Source of the DNA: an uncultured Treponema sp.
Lineage (GTDB): Bacteria > Spirochaetota > Spirochaetia > Treponematales > Treponemataceae
Direction of reading: 5' to 3'
NCBI GenBank assembly: GCA_905372265.1
Contig: CAJPOL010000078.1
Location: forward strand, 1 to 8,405
Length of the DNA: 8,405 nt
Position 1 is the stretch's first letter; each line of letters begins with the position of its first letter. Below the pieces are notes generated by a model. It did not search any database, was not told where the DNA came from, and saw only the letters and a program-made list of their open reading frames with translations. The translations under genes were made by a program, and so were the position numbers. This document shows, in pieces, positions 6,282 to 8,405 of the stretch.

Positions 6282-7352
6282 TTATGTCCGGGCAATTTTC
6301 AGCATCGCAATACTGAGCACAGTAAAAATAAAAAACGGAAGCGATGCTCCTGCAAACGGAGAAATATACTTCCATTGTGCAAAAAGCATGGTCATCATTT
6401 CGGTTACATAATACAGCGTCGCAATGGAAAGACTGAAAAGGAGACTCATCAGCAGGATATTCTTTTTAAACCGCCCGCCGATGGATACTGAAAAGAACAA
6501 TACGATAAATATCGTAAAAGGAAACGAGAAGCGGCGGTAATAGCGTGAAAGATGCTCATGGTACGGCAAGCCCAATCGTTTCAAATTTTCAATAAACACC
6601 TTTGCCTGTGCAATCGTCATTTCATCAACCGAACTGATATTTCTTTGAAAGGTTTCAGGCGGCTCGGTAAACTGCTGCTCATCTATCGATGATGCATAGG
6701 CCACCTCATTCTCATCGGTAAAGGTATATACCGAAGCCTCCGAAAGACTCCAATGACCGTCCGTCCACTGTGCTGAAGGGGCAATAGCCGCAGCAAGCAC
6801 CCTCCCCTGCTCCGTCCGCAAAACGATAAGCACATTCAGCATTTTTTTCTCATCATCATCATAAAAGTCGGCAAAATAAACGGCTTTGCCTGAATCCGAT
6901 AAAATAACGATATTACTACTGCTCAAATTTTTCTGCGGTTCCAAAAGCATATTCGTCAATGCAGCCTTTTTCCGTTGAAAATGAATAAGAATCCGGTCCT
7001 CAAAAAAAAACATACCGATCGATAAGAGGAAGCCGAAAAAAATAAGCGGAGCGACCAACGCCGCAAGCGGAAAGCCGGACGCAAATATCGCAGTCAGCTC
7101 ATTTTTTGCATACATATTCCCCATCGTATAGGAAGCGGCAAACAGCACGGATAACGGCATAGCAAATGAAACGCATTTCGGCAAATAGAAATACATAACC
7201 CGCAGCAAGTCGATGAATTTTACCCCGTTTTGCAAATACTGCGCAAGATTGGAAAACAAATCAGCCAATTCAAGCAGCAGAATAAAAAAAAGAAGCGCAA
7301 CGGTAAAAACCGGGAAAAAGAGCTGTAATACATATCGTTGGATAATTTTCAT
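6282..7352 (-). CDS. LptF/LptG-family permease (second gene of the pair, LptG position)
   Basis: This 356-residue inner-membrane permease of the YjgP/YjgQ family pairs with its neighbour and an LptB ATPase to extract lipid from the inner membrane and pass it to LptC/LptA. The topology matches the family: TM1 about 12-33, TM2 about 54-76, a coupling-helix segment NELTAIFASGFP (84-95), TM3 about 98-118, a periplasmic beta domain about 125-240, then TM4 to TM6 at about 275-292, 300-318 and 331-352. The N-terminus KIIQRYVLQLFFPVF is the usual LptF/G entry. Its ATG overlaps the stop of the upstream gene in ATGA (7349-7352), and I see no good Shine-Dalgarno within 12 bases, so translation probably depends on coupling. 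A T9 run (minus strand, 7002-7010) lies in the Phe-rich end of TM3. The LptG position is inferred only from the usual lptF-lptG gene order. Confidence 0.92.
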   Translation of the reverse strand: MKIIQRYVLQLFFPVFTVALLFFILLLELADLFSNLAQYLQNGVKFIDLLRVMYFYLPKCVSFAMPLSVLFAASYTMGNMYAKNELTAIFASGFPLAALVAPLIFFGFLLSIGMFFFEDRILIHFQRKKAALTNMLLEPQKNLSSSNIVILSDSGKAVYFADFYDDDEKKMLNVLIVLRTEQGRVLAAAIAPSAQWTDGHWSLSEASVYTFTDENEVAYASSIDEQQFTEPPETFQRNISSVDEMTIAQAKVFIENLKRLGLPYHEHLSRYYRRFSFPFTIFIVLFFSVSIGGRFKKNILLMSLLFSLSIATLYYVTEMMTMLFAQWKYISPFAGASLPFFIFTVLSIAMLKIART

Positions 7353-8405
7353 GTAATCACTTTTTTCCCTAATAAGAGGATTGCGGCAGTGAGCAGCATC
7401 ACATTAGGCAGCCACATTGCAAGCGTACCGTCCCAATCAAGCCGTAAACAGAGCGTTTGCCCTCCCATAAACATTGCCCAATACGCAACAGCGATAAGCA
7501 GTCCCAAAATAAAACCGACGCTTTGATTATGCACTTTTCCGGCGGAACTGACAGCAAATGCAAGCAGCGCAAAAAAGAATGCGCCGAACGGTATCGAAAA
7601 TTTTTTATGAAATTCCATTTGATACACATTTAACACGCTTTTATGCTCATTTTGCTGTTTCCGCACTGCAATATCTTTATACAAATCGACCGAGCTCATT
7701 TCATTCGGACCGATAGTATTAAAATAGGCTGACTTTATCGTTTTTGCCAACACGTTGTAAGTAAGCCGTTTCCCGCTTGCTGCATCATACTTTTCTTTGT
7801 CCTGCGCATTAATAATAAGCAATCTCGGATCATCCATTGCAAGCGCCATAATTACGGACGGGTCATCCGATTTTTGAATGACCGCTTTTCCGGTTCCTAA
7901 AATGCGGGTCGCTTGCTCGGCATCTTTATCGACAATCAGTAACTGATGAATAACGCCGTCTTTAACAAGACCGGAAATAACCGTTGCATTCTGATTCCGC
8001 TTGATGGAATATGACTCCAGCTCAAGGGCAGGCGTTGAGGTTGCAATCTTCCAATACACTTCCCGAAAGTGAATAGCGCCTGCCGGCAGCAGTACATCAT
8101 TGGTAATAAACGAAATAACCGAAATCAGAACACCCACAAGCAGTATCGGCAGCATCAAAAAACGTGTTGAAACGCCAAGCGCATTCATCGCAAGGAACTC
8201 CAAATCGCTGACAAAGCGGCCGCTTCCCATAAGCGTTCCGACCAATACCGCAAAAGGGGCGGCATTTGCAATCACCGCCGGTAAGGAATAGAGCATCAGC
8301 AATGCGACATCTTTAACGGGGGCATGCTTTGACAGTATATCCTTTGCAAGCAGTAAAATATTATTGGCAAAAAAAATAAAGAAAAAAAACAAAAAACAGA
8401 TAAAG
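7349..8405 (-). CDS. LptF/LptG-family permease (first gene of the pair, LptF position; N-terminus outside the window)
   Basis: This is the partner permease; 351 codons before the stop are visible and the frame is open to the right edge. The visible part begins inside a Phe-rich TM1 and lacks the usual basic entry motif, so the TTG at 8392 is not the start. Counting from base 8404: TM1 about 1-20, TM2 about 38-60, coupling segment LEFLAMNALGVS (68-79), TM3 about 82-103, periplasmic beta domain about 110-240, then the family hallmark EFHKKFSIPFGAFFFALLAF (264-283) leading into TM4, TM5 about 296-314 and TM6 about 328-346. The end overlaps the next permease by four bases, which suggests balanced production of the two subunits. 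If the host lacks classical LPS, as several treponemes do, the cargo may be another glycolipid or lipoproteins; that is inference. The promoter is outside the window. Confidence 0.92.
   Translation of the reverse strand, partial: FICFLFFFFIFFANNILLLAKDILSKHAPVKDVALLMLYSLPAVIANAAPFAVLVGTLMGSGRFVSDLEFLAMNALGVSTRFLMLPILLVGVLISVISFITNDVLLPAGAIHFREVYWKIATSTPALELESYSIKRNQNATVISGLVKDGVIHQLLIVDKDAEQATRILGTGKAVIQKSDDPSVIMALAMDDPRLLIINAQDKEKYDAASGKRLTYNVLAKTIKSAYFNTIGPNEMSSVDLYKDIAVRKQQNEHKSVLNVYQMEFHKKFSIPFGAFFFALLAFAVSSAGKVHNQSVGFILGLLIAVAYWAMFMGGQTLCLRLDWDGTLAMWLPNVMLLTAAILLLGKKVIT
8369..8396 (-). repeat. Near-pure T tract (T6-G-T8-C-TTTA-T8) coding Phe in TM1
   Basis: On the coding (minus) strand of the first permease gene, runs of six, eight and eight T are separated by single G and C bases and a TTTA. 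They encode consecutive Phe codons in the first membrane helix. Such runs are prone to polymerase slippage, which would frameshift the gene near its start. Phe-rich helices with TTT preference explain the tract equally well. Confidence 0.5.

Noticed and set aside
7399..7629. Minus-strand open frame of 76 codons inside the first permease gene
   Set aside because: A same-strand shadow frame; the overlapping frame encodes the conserved LptF/G membrane segments without a break.
8390..8392. TTG at 8392 as the start of the first permease gene
   Set aside because: The frame remains open to the window edge with hydrophobic codons, and the usual LptF/G N-terminal motif is missing, so the gene continues beyond the window.

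Overview
The window most likely comes from a treponeme-like spirochaete. The evidence is the protein types: a Cache-type chemoreceptor with a long, canonical signalling hairpin, a lipoprotein with a relaxed spirochaetal lipobox, and an LptF/LptG permease pair next to an RluA-type pseudouridine synthase. The base composition looks moderate, neither strongly AT- nor GC-rich, which would suit an oral Treponema of the vincentii/medium kind. I could not search a database, so the genus is an inference. There are six protein genes, two of them cut by the window edges. I see no RNA gene, insertion sequence, phage gene or CRISPR array.

Layout, left to right. (1) Bases 1-2106, plus strand: the 3' part of a methyl-accepting chemotaxis protein gene whose start lies before the window. 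(2) Bases 2107-2375: a 269-base gap holding a strong hairpin just after the chemoreceptor stop, then a possible extended -10 promoter, a leader with several GTTA/TAAC half-sites, and a perfect AGGAGG ribosome binding site. (3) Bases 2376-5281, plus strand: a two-gene unit made of a lipoprotein with two tandem ZinT-like domains and, 26 bases later, a CoA-disulfide/persulfide reductase with a C-terminal rhodanese domain. (4) Bases 5282-5309: a short convergent gap inside a second hairpin related to the first. (5) Bases 5310-8405, minus strand: a tight operon read from the right edge, with two LptF/LptG-family permeases overlapping by ATGA and then an RluA-family pseudouridine synthase 21 bases downstream.

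How the genes work together. The permease pair would be the inner-membrane half of an Lpt-type lipid exporter; the LptB ATPase is not in view. The pseudouridine synthase is probably only a co-transcribed RNA-modification enzyme. The ZinT-like lipoprotein and the reductase share a transcript and may link metal binding at the envelope with cytoplasmic persulfide or disulfide reduction, but the sequence alone does not prove that link. The chemoreceptor appears to be its own transcription unit.

Most genes here belong to known families. The points worth a second look are the duplicated ZinT-like lipoprotein in which only the second domain keeps the His cluster, its pairing with a persulfide-reductase-type enzyme, and the two related hairpins that share a 15-base identical stretch. 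I found no convincing wholly new system.
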